64,000 nt of DNA from Marinobacter fonticola. Lineage in GTDB: Bacteria; Pseudomonadota; Gammaproteobacteria; Pseudomonadales; Oleiphilaceae. Of this stretch, positions 42,568 through 52,084 are shown piece by piece (within the stretch, counting starts at the first letter, position 1; each line of letters starts with the position of its first letter). Location of the stretch: NCBI RefSeq assembly GCF_008122265.1, contig NZ_CP043042.1, positions 1,240,001 through 1,304,000 on the forward strand, written 5' to 3'. Position numbers and translations under genes: made by a program. Below the pieces are notes generated by a model, which saw only the letters and a program-made list of their open reading frames with translations, ran no database searches and was not told the origin of the DNA.

Positions 42568-43734
42568 ATGGATTTCGCGCTGAACGAAGACCAACTGGCT
42601 TATCGCGACGCGGCAAAGGCCTTCGCCGAGAAGGCCATGGCGCCGCAGGCGTCTGCCTGGGATATCGACCATACCTTCCCGGTTGACGTGATCCGCGAGG
42701 CCGGCGAGCTCGGCTTCTGCGGCATCTACACGCCGGAAGCCTGCGGCGGCCTGGGACTGTCCCGGCTGGATACGTCGATTGTCGTCGAGGAACTGGCGGC
42801 GGCGTGCCCGTCCACCGCGGCCTACATCACCATTCACAACATGGCCACCTGGATGGTGGCCAGTTTCGGTACGGACGCGGTCAAGGATGCCATCGCCCCG
42901 CGCATGGCCAGTGGCGAGTATCTGGGCTCCTACTGCCTGACCGAACCGGGCGCCGGGTCGGATGCCGCCAACCTCCAGACCAAGGCTGTTCGGGAAGGTG
43001 ACGGCTATCGGCTGACCGGTTCCAAGGTATTCATCTCCGGCGCCGGCGCCACGCAGATGTTGGTGGTCATGGCCCGCACCGGCGCGCCGGACAGTGGTGC
43101 CAAGGGCATTTCCGCCTTTGTGGTGCCGGCGGATGCCGAGGGCATTCATTACGGCAAGTCCGAAGAGAAGATGGGCTGGCACAGCCAGCCGACCCGCCAG
43201 GTCAGTTTCGACAACGTGCTCGTGCCGCTGGAAAACCGGCTGGGCGAAGAGGGCGAAGGCTTTCGCATCGCTATGAAAGGACTGGATGGTGGCCGGCTCA
43301 ATATCGCCACCTGTTCGCTGGGTGGCGCCCAGGCTGCGTTAATTCGCTCCCGGGACTACCTGCACGAGCGTAGCCAATTCGGTCAGCCTTTGGCCGATTT
43401 TCAGGCGCTCCAGTTCAAGCTGGCGGATATGGCCACCGATTTAGTCGCGTCGCGGCAGATGGTGAGGTTGGCCGCCTGGAAGCTGGATCACGCTGATCCC
43501 GAAGCCCGGCTGCACTGCGCCATGGCCAAGCGTTTCGCCACCGATGCGTGTTTCGAGATCTGCAACCAGGCGCTGCAACTGCACGGCGGCTACGGCTATA
43601 TCCGCGAGTACCCGCTGGAGCGTTACGTTCGAGACCTGCGGGTGCATCAGATTCTCGAAGGCACGAACGAAATCATGCGCATGATCATCGCGCGCCGGGT
43701 GCTGGAAGACGGCGTCGCGGAAGCGATTCGTTAA
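42568..43734 (+). CDS. Isobutyryl-CoA dehydrogenase
   Basis: FAD-linked acyl-CoA dehydrogenase of 388 residues, probably oxidising isobutyryl-CoA to methacrylyl-CoA. YCLTEPGAGSDAAN near residue 127 contacts FAD, QLHGGYGYIREYPLERYVRDLR near 335 is the family signature, and E364 in LEGTNEIMRMI is the catalytic base. The ATG at 42568 lies 11 bases after mmsA, so the genes are coupled. Substrate is assigned from the operon; 2-methylbutyryl-CoA is a possible second substrate. Confidence 0.88.
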   Translation: MDFALNEDQLAYRDAAKAFAEKAMAPQASAWDIDHTFPVDVIREAGELGFCGIYTPEACGGLGLSRLDTSIVVEELAAACPSTAAYITIHNMATWMVASFGTDAVKDAIAPRMASGEYLGSYCLTEPGAGSDAANLQTKAVREGDGYRLTGSKVFISGAGATQMLVVMARTGAPDSGAKGISAFVVPADAEGIHYGKSEEKMGWHSQPTRQVSFDNVLVPLENRLGEEGEGFRIAMKGLDGGRLNIATCSLGGAQAALIRSRDYLHERSQFGQPLADFQALQFKLADMATDLVASRQMVRLAAWKLDHADPEARLHCAMAKRFATDACFEICNQALQLHGGYGYIREYPLERYVRDLRVHQILEGTNEIMRMIIARRVLEDGVAEAIR

Positions 43735-43747
43735 GGAGAACAAAAAG

Positions 43748-44527
43748 ATGAGTGACCTGATCCAAGTCGAAAATCGCGGCCATGTGGCGATCCTGACCAT
43801 TGCCAACCCGCCCGCCAATACCTGGACCGAACAGTCCCTGGGCCAACTGACGGAAATCATCGAATCCCTCAATGCTGATCGCAACATCTTTGCGTTGGTG
43901 ATCACCGGCCAGGGTGAGAAATTCTTTTCCGCCGGCGCCGATCTGAAGACCTTCGCCGAAGGCGACGAAGGCCGTGCGAATCGCATGGCCCAGGCCTTCG
44001 GTCAGGCCTTCGAAACCCTGAGCCGTTTCCGCGGCGTGTCCATTGCGGCGGTGAATGGGTACGCCATGGGCGGTGGCCTGGAGTGTGCGATGGCCTGCGA
44101 TATTCGCATCGCCGAGGAACATGCGCAGATGGCGTTGCCGGAAGCCGGTGTGGGTCTATTGCCCTGCGCTGGCGGCACGCAGAACCTGCCCTGGCTGGTG
44201 GGCGAAGGCTGGGCCAAACGGATGATTCTCTGCGGCGAGCGGATTAAGGCGGATAAGGCGTTGGCAATCGGCCTGGTAGAAGAAATCGTGCCCAGCAGCC
44301 AGGCTTTGGACAAGGCGCTGGAGCTAGCGGAAATGGCTTGCAAGCAGAGCCCTTCGTCCGTCGCTCGTTCCAAAACGCTGGTGATGAGTGCCCGCGACGG
44401 CCGCTCCCATGCCGACGGCTGGCGCATGGAGCGCGAGTTGTTTGTCGAGCTGTTCTCGACCGAAGACCAGGCCGAAGGCGTCAATGCGTTTCTGGAAAAG
44501 CGCAAGCCGGAATGGAAAAATCGGTAG
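43748..44527 (+). CDS. Enoyl-CoA hydratase (valine pathway)
   Basis: Crotonase-fold hydratase of 259 residues that would add water to methacrylyl-CoA to give 3-hydroxyisobutyryl-CoA. The oxyanion-hole segments are KFFSAGADLKTF near residue 58 and NGYAMGGGLECAMACDI near 103. One of the two usual catalytic glutamates is visible in ALPEAGVGLLPCAGG near 137; the position of the other is not certain. AAGGAG lies a few bases before the ATG, 13 bases after the dehydrogenase. Confidence 0.87.
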   Translation: MSDLIQVENRGHVAILTIANPPANTWTEQSLGQLTEIIESLNADRNIFALVITGQGEKFFSAGADLKTFAEGDEGRANRMAQAFGQAFETLSRFRGVSIAAVNGYAMGGGLECAMACDIRIAEEHAQMALPEAGVGLLPCAGGTQNLPWLVGEGWAKRMILCGERIKADKALAIGLVEEIVPSSQALDKALELAEMACKQSPSSVARSKTLVMSARDGRSHADGWRMERELFVELFSTEDQAEGVNAFLEKRKPEWKNR

Positions 44528-44603
44528 AGAACGGAAAACCGGTAAAGGGTGGAAAAAAACCGGTAGAAAGTCAAAGAATCGATAACCCGGATACGAGGAT
44601 CAC

Positions 44604-45683
44604 ATGCCTGAACAACCGATTATCTTTGAGCAGAAGGAGGCGACCGGCGGCCAGCGTATCGGCATCGCTCGCCTCAACCAGCCCAAGTCGCTGAATTCGC
44701 TCTCGTTGCCGATGATCCGCGACCTGGAGCGACAGCTCGATGTCTGGGCCAAAGATGACGCTATCGCTGCCGTCTGGCTGGAAGGCGCAGGCGAAAAGGC
44801 TTTCTGCGCGGGCGGCGATATCGTCGCGCTCTATCGTTCGATGACCGAGGGCCGTTCCGGGCCAGACGAGGGTGTGGATTTCTTTACCGAGGAGTATGCC
44901 CTCGACTATCAGATCCACACCTATCCTAAACCCATTGTGGCCTGGGGCAATGGGTTCGTAATGGGTGGCGGCGTGGGGCTGCTGGCCGGCGCCTCGTACC
45001 GGGTGGTCACCGAAAAATCACGGGTGGCGATGCCGGAAGTGACGATAGGCCTCTATCCCGATGTAGGCGCAAGCTGGTTCCTGAACCATATGCCGGGCCA
45101 CGTCGGTCTATTTATCGGTTTGACGGGGGTACACCTCAATGCCGCTGATGCCTGCTATCTGGGTATGGCGGATCGCATGATCGGTAACGATCACCGGGAC
45201 GCCGTGCTAGACGGCTTGCTGGCCTCCGAGGAGCTTGCCGCTGATCCGCATGCCGCGGTGAATCAGGTTTTGCGCACCTTCGAGCGTGAGTCGGGCAGCG
45301 TGATGCCGCAGTCGGCCGTTCGCGCGCGCCGCGATGCGATCCAGCACATGATGGACGCTGACGACTTGGCGTCCCAGGTGGAGCGTATTACTGCTTACGA
45401 GGGCGATGACGAATGGTTCCAGCGTGCGGCGCAAACCGCAAAGGCCGGGTCGCCAACTACCATGGCGATTCTTGAGCGTCAGCTCCGGGAGACCCGTCTC
45501 GATGGCTTGAAGGCCGTTTTCGATAAGGAATTAAACCTGTCGATCCGCTGCCTGCAGAAAGGCGAGTTTGCCGAAGGTATTCGCGCGCTATTGATCGACA
45601 AGGACAAGAATCCGCGCTGGCGTTATCCGTCGCTGCGGGCAATGGACCCGGATTGGGTGGAGAGCTTTTTCGAGCCGGCCTGA
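44604..45683 (+). CDS. 3-hydroxyisobutyryl-CoA hydrolase
   Basis: Crotonase-fold thioesterase of 359 residues that frees 3-hydroxyisobutyrate from CoA. The longer C-terminal half and the segments EKAFCAGGDIVALY near residue 55, NGFVMGGGVGLLAGASYRVV near 113 and MPEVTIGLYPDVGASWFL near 139 separate it from hydratases and match HIBCH. The terminal KNPRWRYPSL motif is also typical of the family. A 76-base spacer follows the hydratase gene; the ATG has a GAGGATCAC context rather than a strong ribosome site. Confidence 0.9.
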   Translation: MPEQPIIFEQKEATGGQRIGIARLNQPKSLNSLSLPMIRDLERQLDVWAKDDAIAAVWLEGAGEKAFCAGGDIVALYRSMTEGRSGPDEGVDFFTEEYALDYQIHTYPKPIVAWGNGFVMGGGVGLLAGASYRVVTEKSRVAMPEVTIGLYPDVGASWFLNHMPGHVGLFIGLTGVHLNAADACYLGMADRMIGNDHRDAVLDGLLASEELAADPHAAVNQVLRTFERESGSVMPQSAVRARRDAIQHMMDADDLASQVERITAYEGDDEWFQRAAQTAKAGSPTTMAILERQLRETRLDGLKAVFDKELNLSIRCLQKGEFAEGIRALLIDKDKNPRWRYPSLRAMDPDWVESFFEPA

Positions 45684-45726
45684 ACCGGCAGTCCATCCTC
45701 CAAAACAAGAACAAGGAGCAATCACT

Positions 45727-46614
45727 ATGGCCAACATTACCTTCATCGGCCTGGGCAACATGGGCGGCCCCATGGCCCTCAATCTGCTCAAGGCCGGTCA
45801 TACCGTTACCGTCTTCGATCTGTCCGAAGAGGCCATGACGACCCTGAAAGATGCCGGTGCCAACACCGCGCCAAGCATTCATGACGCCGCGAAGGACGCC
45901 GAGTGCCTCATCACCATGCTGCCCGCCGGCGAGCACGTAGAGGCGGTGTACCTGGGCGACGACGGCCTACTCAATACCCTGTCGTCATCCACTTTGGTTA
46001 TCGATTCCTCGACCATCGCTCCGGAGACCGCGCGCGTCGTGGCCGAGAAAGCGGTTAAACAGGATATTGCCTTCCTCGATGCCCCGGTGTCCGGCGGGGT
46101 CGGCGGCGCTAAGGCGGGCACGCTCACCTTTATTTGCGGCGGCGAACAAGCGGCTTTCGAGCGCGCCAAGCCGATCCTCGAAGGCATGGGCAAGAATATC
46201 TTCCATGCGGGTCCCCATGGTGCCGGACAGGTGGCGAAGCTCTGCAATAACATGCTGCTGGCCATCCTGATGAACGGTACCTGCGAGGCGCTGGCCTTGG
46301 GCGCCAAGAATGGCCTGGACCCCGCCGTGCTCTCTGAAATCATGCGCCAGAGTTCCGGCGGAAACTGGGCGCTGAATGTCTACAACCCTTGGCCCGGCGT
46401 GATGGACGGGGTGCCGGCATCGAACGATTATCAGGGTGGCTTCCTGGTCGATCTGATGAGCAAAGACTTGGGATTGGCCTTCGACAATGCCGTAAAGAAC
46501 AAGGCCCCCATCCCCATGGGCTCGCTGGCGCGCAATCTTTATTCGCTGCACGGACAGCAAGGGAACGGGCGTCTGGATTTCTCCAGTATCCAGCGTTTTT
46601 ACCGGGGCGAGTAA
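45727..46614 (+). CDS. mmsB: 3-hydroxyisobutyrate dehydrogenase
   Basis: NAD-dependent oxidation of 3-hydroxyisobutyrate to methylmalonate semialdehyde, the substrate of MmsA. The 295-residue beta-hydroxyacid dehydrogenase has FIGLGNMGGPMA at its start (cofactor and family signature), DAPVSGGVGGAKAGTLT near residue 118 (substrate binding) and the catalytic lysine in GQVAKLCNN near 170. ACAAGGAGCAA lies before the ATG. It completes the operon; no clear terminator follows. Confidence 0.94.
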   Translation: MANITFIGLGNMGGPMALNLLKAGHTVTVFDLSEEAMTTLKDAGANTAPSIHDAAKDAECLITMLPAGEHVEAVYLGDDGLLNTLSSSTLVIDSSTIAPETARVVAEKAVKQDIAFLDAPVSGGVGGAKAGTLTFICGGEQAAFERAKPILEGMGKNIFHAGPHGAGQVAKLCNNMLLAILMNGTCEALALGAKNGLDPAVLSEIMRQSSGGNWALNVYNPWPGVMDGVPASNDYQGGFLVDLMSKDLGLAFDNAVKNKAPIPMGSLARNLYSLHGQQGNGRLDFSSIQRFYRGE

Positions 46615-46827
46615 ACTATTCTGGCGTGTTCGGCTGTTTCTGGGCCCGTTCGAAAGGCATCGGGCAGGCCCGGTTATACCCCTCTGTTAAGGCGTTATCT
46701 TGAGGTTCTATAAGTTCTTGCCTTTCAAAATCTTGCATTAACCTGGTTATCTGGACATCTGCAATGCGGCCCTCTAGTGTAATGCGTTTGATTCACAGGA
46801 CACGATGTGTCGTAGAGGGAACCTCGA

Positions 46828-47973
46828 ATGGCCGAAACGCCGGATAACCGCGCTGACGATCAACGCGCCGACAGTAATAGCGATAGTAATAGTGACAACG
46901 AAAAGAAGCTGCTTGGACAGTTCCCGGTCGGCAGAGATCTGGCTACGCCTCTTTACGGCATTTTTATCTTGGGTGTGCTTTACACGCTGTATGTCGCGCA
47001 CCAGATTATCCTCCCCATTTCCCTTGCGATACTGACCAGTCTTCTTATGGCGCCGGCCGTCCGCGCCGCCCGACGCCGCTGGCGTATTCCCCGGGGCGTA
47101 ACGGCTCTCGTGCTGATCATTGGGCTGTTGGCCGGCATCGCGGGCATGGGGTGGGCCGTATCCAAGCCGATCATGAAGTGGGTTGAGAAGGCCCCGGAAA
47201 GCATGTCCCGCTTGTTGGTCGGGGGTGGTGGCGGCATTACCGCGAGCCTGGAACAAGTCACCAAATCGGCCCGCGAAGTGCAAAAGCAGATGGAGAGCCT
47301 GTCGGAGGGCGACGAGCCGACCAAGGTGGTGGTGCAGTCCAATTCCTGGCAGCAGACCCTGTTCACCAAACTTCGTAACGGCTTGACCGGTATGGCGCTT
47401 GCGCTGGCTCTCAGCTACTTCCTGTTGGTGAGTGGCGATAATTTGATACGTAATTTCGTGCGCCAGCTTCCACGTCACGATCAGCGTACCGTCCTCAGGG
47501 TGGTGCGGGGTTCCCAGAGCCAGATTGCCCAGTACTTGGCCGTCATCAGCACCAGTAACCTGCTGGTCGGCGTGCTTACCGGTTTGATGTGCTGGGCTGT
47601 GGGCTTGCCGTCACCGGCGGTGTGGGGACTGATTGCAGGCCTGGCCCGATTCGTCCCCTACCTCGGTGTGATCGGCACCATCGGCCTGCTGGGCGTCATC
47701 TCCATCACGACACTGGACCAGCTCTGGATGATGGCCATCGCGCCGTTGGGCTACCTGGCGCTGACATCCCTCGTGGGGTTCTTTATCGAACCCTATATTC
47801 ACGGCTTCCGCATGTCGATCAACCCCGTGGTCATTTTCCTGTCCATCTTTTTCTGGGGCTGGCTATGGGGCGCGATTGGCGTATTGATGGCTGTACCGTT
47901 GATGACGGTCATACAGGTCGTTCTACGCCAGATTCCGAGCCTACGGCCCATCTACCGGGTGATTGCGCGCTAA
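46828..47973 (+). CDS. AI-2E family (PerM-like) membrane transporter
   Basis: A 381-residue polytopic protein with about eight membrane helices. The first 30 residues are hydrophilic and rich in Asn, Asp and Ser. The AI-2E/PerM family pattern is seen in PISLAILTSLLMAPAV near residue 62, a central soluble loop (about 125-185), and the C-terminal half with LIAGLARFVPYLGVIG near 270. Despite the family name, most members are not shown to export AI-2. It stands alone; AGAGGGA precedes the ATG. Confidence 0.83.
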   Translation: MAETPDNRADDQRADSNSDSNSDNEKKLLGQFPVGRDLATPLYGIFILGVLYTLYVAHQIILPISLAILTSLLMAPAVRAARRRWRIPRGVTALVLIIGLLAGIAGMGWAVSKPIMKWVEKAPESMSRLLVGGGGGITASLEQVTKSAREVQKQMESLSEGDEPTKVVVQSNSWQQTLFTKLRNGLTGMALALALSYFLLVSGDNLIRNFVRQLPRHDQRTVLRVVRGSQSQIAQYLAVISTSNLLVGVLTGLMCWAVGLPSPAVWGLIAGLARFVPYLGVIGTIGLLGVISITTLDQLWMMAIAPLGYLALTSLVGFFIEPYIHGFRMSINPVVIFLSIFFWGWLWGAIGVLMAVPLMTVIQVVLRQIPSLRPIYRVIAR

Positions 47974-48063
47974 ACTGGAGTGATCACAGCGGGGTTTAAC
48001 GCTTTTCTGACGCTAAGGTTCGGGTATTACGACCCTTTGTTTGTCTGAGCGGACTATGATTAT

Positions 48064-48078
48064 GGTCATTAAATGACC
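48064..48078. promoter_or_regulatory. Candidate operator upstream of racemase-like gene
   Basis: GGTCATTAAATGACC is a perfect 7+1+7 palindrome 146 bases before the proline-racemase-like start. GntR-family regulators often use GGT-N-ACC palindromes and often control this enzyme family. No regulator gene is adjacent. Confidence 0.45.
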
Positions 48079-48223
48079 TAACCTGTTAAGAATCAGGGAC
48101 GCCTGACCGGGTCGGGTAATTTCCGGCTTCCACGCGGTCCGGGCAGTGTTTAAGTCGAAGAAATAATCGGCAATCTTGTGGTTCTCGTACTCGACAGTAA
48201 ATCGGAAGACGTAGGGGCAGCCT

Positions 48224-49288
48224 ATGCTGAATAATCACGGTGGTTTTAAACATCGGATGAGATCCATCGGTTTGGTGGATATGCAGTCCGGTGGCGATGT
48301 CAGTCGCATCATCACCAGCGGAGTGGGCCACCTGCCTGGCGGCTCCGTACTGGAAAAGATGCGCTATATCCAGGAGCACGGCGACGGCTTACGCCGGCTG
48401 TTGCTGTCGGAGCCCTACGGCGACCCTTACATGTCCCTGGATCTGATCGTGGAGCCGGCTCATCCGAAAGCCCAGGCCGGCTATATCATCATGGAGGCGA
48501 TGGGTTATCCGCTGTATTCGGGGTCCAACACCATTTGCACCGCCGCTGCCGTCCTGCAGAGCGGTATCGTGCCGATGGAAGAGGGCGAGCAGTCACTGCT
48601 TCTCGAATCCCCTGCCGGGCTCGCGCACGTCACCGCCTTCAATCAAAATGGTCGCACTCATTCCGTTACGACGCGCTGCGAGCCGGCTTACGTCGCGGCT
48701 CGGAACGAAGTGGTGGACGTGCCGCGTTATGGCAAAGTGCGCTATGACCTGGTTTGGAGTGGGGCCTATTTCGCGTTGGTGGATGCCACCGAACATGGTT
48801 TTCAACTGGTCGCCGACGAGATGCCGGCCTTGGCCGCTTTCGGGCATGCATTGGTAACGGCGGCACGGCCCCAAGTCACGCAGGAGCACCCGGAACTGGG
48901 GGCCGTCGGGCCGTTGCCTTTTGCCCACTTCATGGGACCGGTGGACACAGTGAATGAGAAGGGCTTTCGCTCCCGCTCGGCGACGTATGTGCATCCCGGG
49001 GTGATCTGCCGCAGTCCGACCGGAACCGGCACTTCGGCGCGTATGGCGTTGATGTACGAAACCGGTGAAATAAAAGATGGCCAGTGGCTGGAAACCGTCT
49101 CGCCACGGGGCGCCTCATTCGTCGGTAAGGTTCTGGGTGCGGATACGGTGGCCGGTCACCGGGCCATGAATAGCGACATTACCGGCAAAGCCTGGACCCT
49201 GGCTCGTTCCGAGATTGTGGTCGACCTGGACGATCCGCTGGTGGACGCCTCTGATCTCGAAGACGTACTGGATACCGAGCCGGACTGA
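48224..49288 (+). CDS. Proline racemase-family protein with Ser/Thr active-site positions
   Basis: A 354-residue protein of the proline racemase / hydroxyproline epimerase / trans-3-hydroxyproline dehydratase fold. The two catalytic cysteines of racemases are replaced: YSGSNTIC places S99 where MCGHG has Cys, and RSPTGTGTSARMA has T266 where the second Cys (PCGTG) normally lies. Known Cys/Thr members are dehydratases and Cys/Cys members are racemases; I am not sure what a Ser/Thr pair does. A proline-like substrate is possible but unproven. AGGGGCAGCC precedes the ATG. It is monocistronic, with a palindromic operator candidate upstream. Confidence 0.8.
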   Translation: MLNNHGGFKHRMRSIGLVDMQSGGDVSRIITSGVGHLPGGSVLEKMRYIQEHGDGLRRLLLSEPYGDPYMSLDLIVEPAHPKAQAGYIIMEAMGYPLYSGSNTICTAAAVLQSGIVPMEEGEQSLLLESPAGLAHVTAFNQNGRTHSVTTRCEPAYVAARNEVVDVPRYGKVRYDLVWSGAYFALVDATEHGFQLVADEMPALAAFGHALVTAARPQVTQEHPELGAVGPLPFAHFMGPVDTVNEKGFRSRSATYVHPGVICRSPTGTGTSARMALMYETGEIKDGQWLETVSPRGASFVGKVLGADTVAGHRAMNSDITGKAWTLARSEIVVDLDDPLVDASDLEDVLDTEPD

Positions 49289-49478
49289 GATATGCCACAG
49301 CTGCTGCCCGGTCTATCTGATCGGGCAACTGCTCGCCTTCCTTGCTAACAACGGCGTGGGATTCGAGGAATGAGTAGACGCCGACGTGTTCTGATACCTC
49401 CTATCCTCCTTTCGGTCTGATTGTTGCGATCCGCCTTGCTCACCGGCATCTACAGCGTTTCCCTAAGGTTTTGGGAAT

Positions 49479-49511
49479 CCCGTATCCCGTATCCGTATCC
49501 GTATCCCGTAT
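49479..49511. repeat. Short tandem repeat of CCGTAT
   Basis: Five copies of CCGTAT (starting at 49480, 49487, 49493, 49499 and 49506), two with an extra C. It lies between the convergent racemase-like and TonB-receptor genes, so any length change would be untranslated. Confidence 0.85.
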
Positions 49512-49557
49512 AAGGGTGCCGGCGAGCGTGCGAACCGCACAATGCCCTGGCGGCTGA

Positions 49558-51798
49558 TTAATAGTCCGCGGTATAGGTCAGCGTGTAAGTCCGCCCGCGA
49601 CCCTTGTAATCGAACATCTCTTCCGGCCCATAGGCGGAGTAGAAGATCACGGAACGCTGCCCCCAAATAGTGGAATAGTCTTCGTTCAGCAAGTTGCTGA
49701 CGCCAAGTGATAGCCTCCCCACAGGCAACTCGCGGGTGCCGGTTAGGTCGAACAGGGTGTAGCCGTCGATCTGCCTGCCATCGTCGTCATCCAGCGGGAT
49801 TACCCGGGTGCCTTGCAAGCGTGCCTGATTTAGCCGGTCGCGCCAGCCCACGTGGCCGGTCACTTTGGACAGGCTGGCCGATGTCACGGAGCGGTCCTGC
49901 CAGTCGCCGTCCACCTTCTGCTGCGAACGGGTGAGGTGCGTCGTGCCGCCGACTTCCCACTGCTCGGCAAACCGATAGGCGGCGCTGGCTTCGATGCCAT
50001 AGTCGCGGGTTTCCTGATCGTTCACGACGACCGACAGGGTATTGCGGTCGTAGCTTAGGGCTTTGTCGGACCAAGCGTAGTAAAGCGCGACCTGGGCATC
50101 CCAGGCATCCTTGTAATGGCGCCAGCCTAATTCAACCTGATCGGTCTTGATGGCCTGGAGCGGCGAGTCTTCGACATTGACGCTGTTGACCAGCACGGCG
50201 TTGCCACCGGCGATGGCATATTCGCCTTGACCATAGAACTTCGCCGGATCCGGCAGTTCGAAGCCCTGGCTGTAGTTTGCCCAAACCTGCTGGCCGGCAC
50301 CGAGATCGTAGACCGTGCCCAGGTTGAACAGGGATTCTTCGTAATCGTTGTCGCCACCGGGGACCGTTTCAGCACTGCCTATCTGGCCCTGGGAAACCAT
50401 TACTTGGTAATCGCTGTCGACGAAGTCGTCGACAGCGACCCGGGTATGTTCGTACCGGACACCGCCGCTCACGCGCCAGCTATCGGTCAGTTGCTTCTCC
50501 ACCTGCAGGTAGGGGGCCAGGGTGTCGATGGTGATGCCCGGGTAACGGCCAACGACATCCGACTCGCGAGCAACCAGTCCGCCCGTGTCAGCGGCTGTAT
50601 CGAAGTCAAAAAGCATCTGCGTTGCGTCGAATGTTTCATGGGAGTAATCGACCCCGTAGCTGAAACGCCAGGTGTCCTGATCGCGCACCAGCAACAGTTT
50701 GGCGCCACTCAGATCGGTACTCTGCTCGGATGCTGAGTAGTACGAACCTGTCTGCAACTCTCCGCTGTCATTAACCTTCAAATAGGGAAAGGGGTGAAAG
50801 CTGAACGCTTCGCTACGGGTATAGGCCTGGGCATAGAAGGTATGTCCGAGTACGTCGAAAGCTTGGTAGTTCAGGTTGACCTGGTGGCGTTCGGTCGCCG
50901 GCTCCTGGTCGAAATCGACACCATCGCGGATCTCGAAGGCGTTGCGGTCCACACCGGTCACGGCGTCGAAGTTTTCACCGAGATAGAGCCCGCGATCGCC
51001 ATCGTAGCGTGAGTCGTAGTATTGGGCGGTAATGTCCAGACGCTGACTGTCGGTTAGCTCGATACCCAGGTTGCCGGTGACGTCCACCGAGCGATTGTAC
51101 TGTAGGTCCGTCTGAGTAATATCCGGCTTAATCTGGTCGCCATCCGCATCGAACTGCCCGCCTCTTTTTTCAAGCGCCACCCCCAGACGTCCCTGAACCC
51201 GCTCGCTACCACCGCTAACGGATTGGGCGATGCGGGTATCCAGATCGTCGCTATCGTTGAAGCCGCTGGTCGCGCCTACCTGAGTGGTGAAATGGGGGCC
51301 GCCGCTTTCACCTTTCTTGGTGATGATGTTGATAATGCCGCCGGTACTGCCGCCGCCATACAGGGACGTGGCGCCGGAGAGGACTTCGATACGCGCGATG
51401 TTAAACGGATCGATGCTGTCGAATTGGCGGCTCACGGAACGCGACGAATTGAGCGACACCCCATCGATCATCACCAGCACACTGCGACCGCGCATGTTCT
51501 GGCCGTAATTGGTGCGCCCCTGGGGCCCGGCGTCGAGTCCGGGGATCAGTTGGCCCAGCGCCTGCTTCAGAGACTTACCGGATTGGATCTGTTCGGACAG
51601 CTGTTCCTGTTCGACCACCCATACGGTGCCCGGAACTTCGCTGATCTGCGAAGGGGCGCGTGTGCCGACGACGACCAGTTCGTCCAATGCTGTTGAACCG
51701 GCTCCAAGGGCCGCCAAGGCTGGCGCTGACGCCAGCAGCGACATGCTTAGGAATGCCTGTACACCCGCAGACAGCGGATGGCGAGGACCAAGCTTCAT
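49558..51798 (-). CDS. TonB-dependent outer-membrane siderophore receptor
   Basis: A 746-residue beta-barrel receptor, probably for a ferric siderophore. After a signal peptide (cut near ALAAL), the TonB box is DELVVVGTR near residue 38. The plug domain follows (NMRGRSVLVMIDGVSLNSSRS near 100; IEVLSGATSLYGGGSTGGIINIITKKG near 135), then the 22-strand barrel ending in the aromatic YTLTYTADY. ATG at 51798 is used because AAGGAG lies six bases upstream; an ATG five codons earlier overlaps that site. Two Fur-like boxes lie 105-167 bases upstream, so iron repression is expected. Confidence 0.9.
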   Translation of the reverse strand: MKLGPRHPLSAGVQAFLSMSLLASAPALAALGAGSTALDELVVVGTRAPSQISEVPGTVWVVEQEQLSEQIQSGKSLKQALGQLIPGLDAGPQGRTNYGQNMRGRSVLVMIDGVSLNSSRSVSRQFDSIDPFNIARIEVLSGATSLYGGGSTGGIINIITKKGESGGPHFTTQVGATSGFNDSDDLDTRIAQSVSGGSERVQGRLGVALEKRGGQFDADGDQIKPDITQTDLQYNRSVDVTGNLGIELTDSQRLDITAQYYDSRYDGDRGLYLGENFDAVTGVDRNAFEIRDGVDFDQEPATERHQVNLNYQAFDVLGHTFYAQAYTRSEAFSFHPFPYLKVNDSGELQTGSYYSASEQSTDLSGAKLLLVRDQDTWRFSYGVDYSHETFDATQMLFDFDTAADTGGLVARESDVVGRYPGITIDTLAPYLQVEKQLTDSWRVSGGVRYEHTRVAVDDFVDSDYQVMVSQGQIGSAETVPGGDNDYEESLFNLGTVYDLGAGQQVWANYSQGFELPDPAKFYGQGEYAIAGGNAVLVNSVNVEDSPLQAIKTDQVELGWRHYKDAWDAQVALYYAWSDKALSYDRNTLSVVVNDQETRDYGIEASAAYRFAEQWEVGGTTHLTRSQQKVDGDWQDRSVTSASLSKVTGHVGWRDRLNQARLQGTRVIPLDDDDGRQIDGYTLFDLTGTRELPVGRLSLGVSNLLNEDYSTIWGQRSVIFYSAYGPEEMFDYKGRGRTYTLTYTADY

Positions 51799-51902
51799 GT
51801 GTAGCTCCTTCATGGTGCAGGAATTCGATAAAAAAGGTGAAATCTCTGAAATTTTTGCAGGTGATAACCGATGCGTGAATGGTTCGCAATGTTAATAGGG
51901 AT

Positions 51903-51921
51903 GATAGTGATTATCAATAAC
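51903..51921. promoter_or_regulatory. Fur box 1
   Basis: GATAGTGATTATCAATAAC matches the 19-bp Fur consensus at most positions. It lies between the TonB receptor gene and a small membrane protein gene read in the opposite direction. Confidence 0.7.
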
Positions 51922-51946
51922 GTCTTGTTTTGAGTTTTTAATGGTG

Positions 51947-51965
51947 TTGATAATCGTTCTCATAT
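51947..51965. promoter_or_regulatory. Fur box 2
   Basis: On the minus strand ATATGAGAACGATTATCAA is a good match to the ATGAGAATGATTATC form of the Fur site. Two sites suggest tight iron control of the receptor and possibly of the divergent small gene. Confidence 0.7.
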
Positions 51966-52084
51966 AAAGTCTGGTTATGATCTCGGGAGGTCGTCGCATT
52001 GCAAAGGCGCGTCGAGCGACTCAAGGGCGTACCGCAACTCATGACGTCCAAGCGCTAAAACCTAAGTAATGACAAGGGGGCGGG

